From the NCBI GenBank assembly GCA_030828025.1, contig JAURDG010000095.1:1-5935 (forward strand): 5,935 bases of DNA, in the 5' to 3' direction. The notes under the pieces were generated by a model. That model was given only the letters and a program-made list of their open reading frames with translations, was not told the DNA's origin and made no database searches. Made by a program: the position numbers and the translations under genes. This DNA comes from Flavobacteriaceae bacterium. GTDB taxonomy: Bacteria; Bacteroidota; Bacteroidia; Flavobacteriales; Flavobacteriaceae. Shown here in pieces: positions 5,831-5,935 of the stretch. Numbering within the stretch: position 1 is the stretch's first letter; the number at the start of each line of letters is the position of its first letter.

Positions 5831-5935
5831 AGGTAATCCTTTGAACCTTCTGCTTTTTGCTGCTGTACTTTTTTAAAAAAATGAAATGTGCTGGTTGAAC
5901 CAGCAGCGACTTCAATTTTGTGATGGTCACAATGG
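5827..5935 (-). CDS. Unidentified protein, C-terminal 35 residues only (convergent, partial)
   Basis: Reading the minus strand from 5934 to the TAG at 5829-5827 gives an uninterrupted 35-residue tail, HCDHHKIEVAAG followed by STSTFHFF and a basic/polar end KKVQQQKAEGSKDYL. The ordered pattern (His-rich start, alternating hydrophobic IEVAAG, aromatic FHFF, charged hydrophilic tail) looks like the end of a real protein. One of the other two minus-strand frames is stopped early by TGA. Its stop interlocks with that of ctlX, a normal tail-to-tail arrangement, and nothing else explains this 105-base end. I do not recognise the family. The N-terminal part lies beyond the window, so length, start and regulation cannot be judged. 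That it is coding is likely but rests on a short stretch. Confidence 0.6.
   Translation of the reverse strand, partial: HCDHHKIEVAAGSTSTFHFFKKVQQQKAEGSKDYL
5889..5905. repeat. Perfect 8-bp inverted repeat within the convergent gene
   Basis: TGCTGGTT at 5889-5896 and AACCAGCA at 5898-5905 are exact reverse complements around one central base. As RNA this would fold as a 6-bp stem with a 5-base loop. On the minus strand it is followed within about 16 bases by a run of seven T (complement of 5875-5881), but it lies inside coding sequence, 60 bases before that gene's stop. It is 59 bases beyond the ctlX stop, so it could slow plus-strand transcription, although no T-tract follows it in that direction. 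The symmetry is certain; any function is speculative. Confidence 0.4.

Noticed and set aside
5829..5842. AAAGG-TAAT-CCTTT hairpin at the ctlX stop as a terminator
   Set aside because: The stem is only 5 bp with two G-C pairs, and no T-run follows; the next bases are GAACC. It is too weak to call.
5821..5868. Direct repeat GCTGTACT at the ctlX end and about 40 bases later
   Set aside because: Eight bases is too short to stand out, and both copies fall in coding sequence of different frames with no further shared flanks.

Overview
The window looks like a housekeeping segment from a member of the Bacteroidota. The clues are: a ribosomal-type operon end followed by carA, eno and citrate synthase (an order I remember from Bacteroidota chromosomes); almost no Shine-Dalgarno sequences; an A-rich leader; and a TAnnTTTG-type promoter element before carA. 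This placement is from memory and no search was run. Genus cannot be given.

Layout. Positions 1-184 hold the C-terminal tail of an Ala/Glu/Asp-rich protein, most likely ribosomal protein L17 (rplQ). A perfect 12-bp hairpin with a T-tract (209-241) closes that unit, and a promoter-like element (246-253) sits just after it. Five tightly packed plus-strand genes follow: carA (273-1394), eno (1391-2683), gltA-type citrate synthase (2711-3994), a DDAH/amidinotransferase-superfamily hydrolase (4002-4916) and a CtlX-like hydrolase (4913-5830). Two junctions are ATGA overlaps; the other gaps are 27 and 7 bases. This is almost certainly one operon. At the right edge a minus-strand gene enters from outside; its last 35 codons are visible, and it overlaps the end of ctlX by 4 bp in a tail-to-tail arrangement.

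How the genes fit together. Enolase and citrate synthase belong to central carbon metabolism. CarA supplies ammonia from glutamine for carbamoyl phosphate, which feeds pyrimidines and arginine. The last two genes encode guanidino-group hydrolases of one fold superfamily and are translationally coupled. The simplest reading is a two-step catabolic route: (methyl)arginine to citrulline, then citrulline to ornithine. The operon would then join carbon metabolism with both making and breaking the arginine/citrulline nitrogen pool. All five full-length proteins keep the catalytic residues I could locate, and none looks broken. I see no mobile element, CRISPR array, tRNA or rRNA. No clearly new system is present; the least well-explained parts are the hydrolase pair and the unidentified convergent gene.
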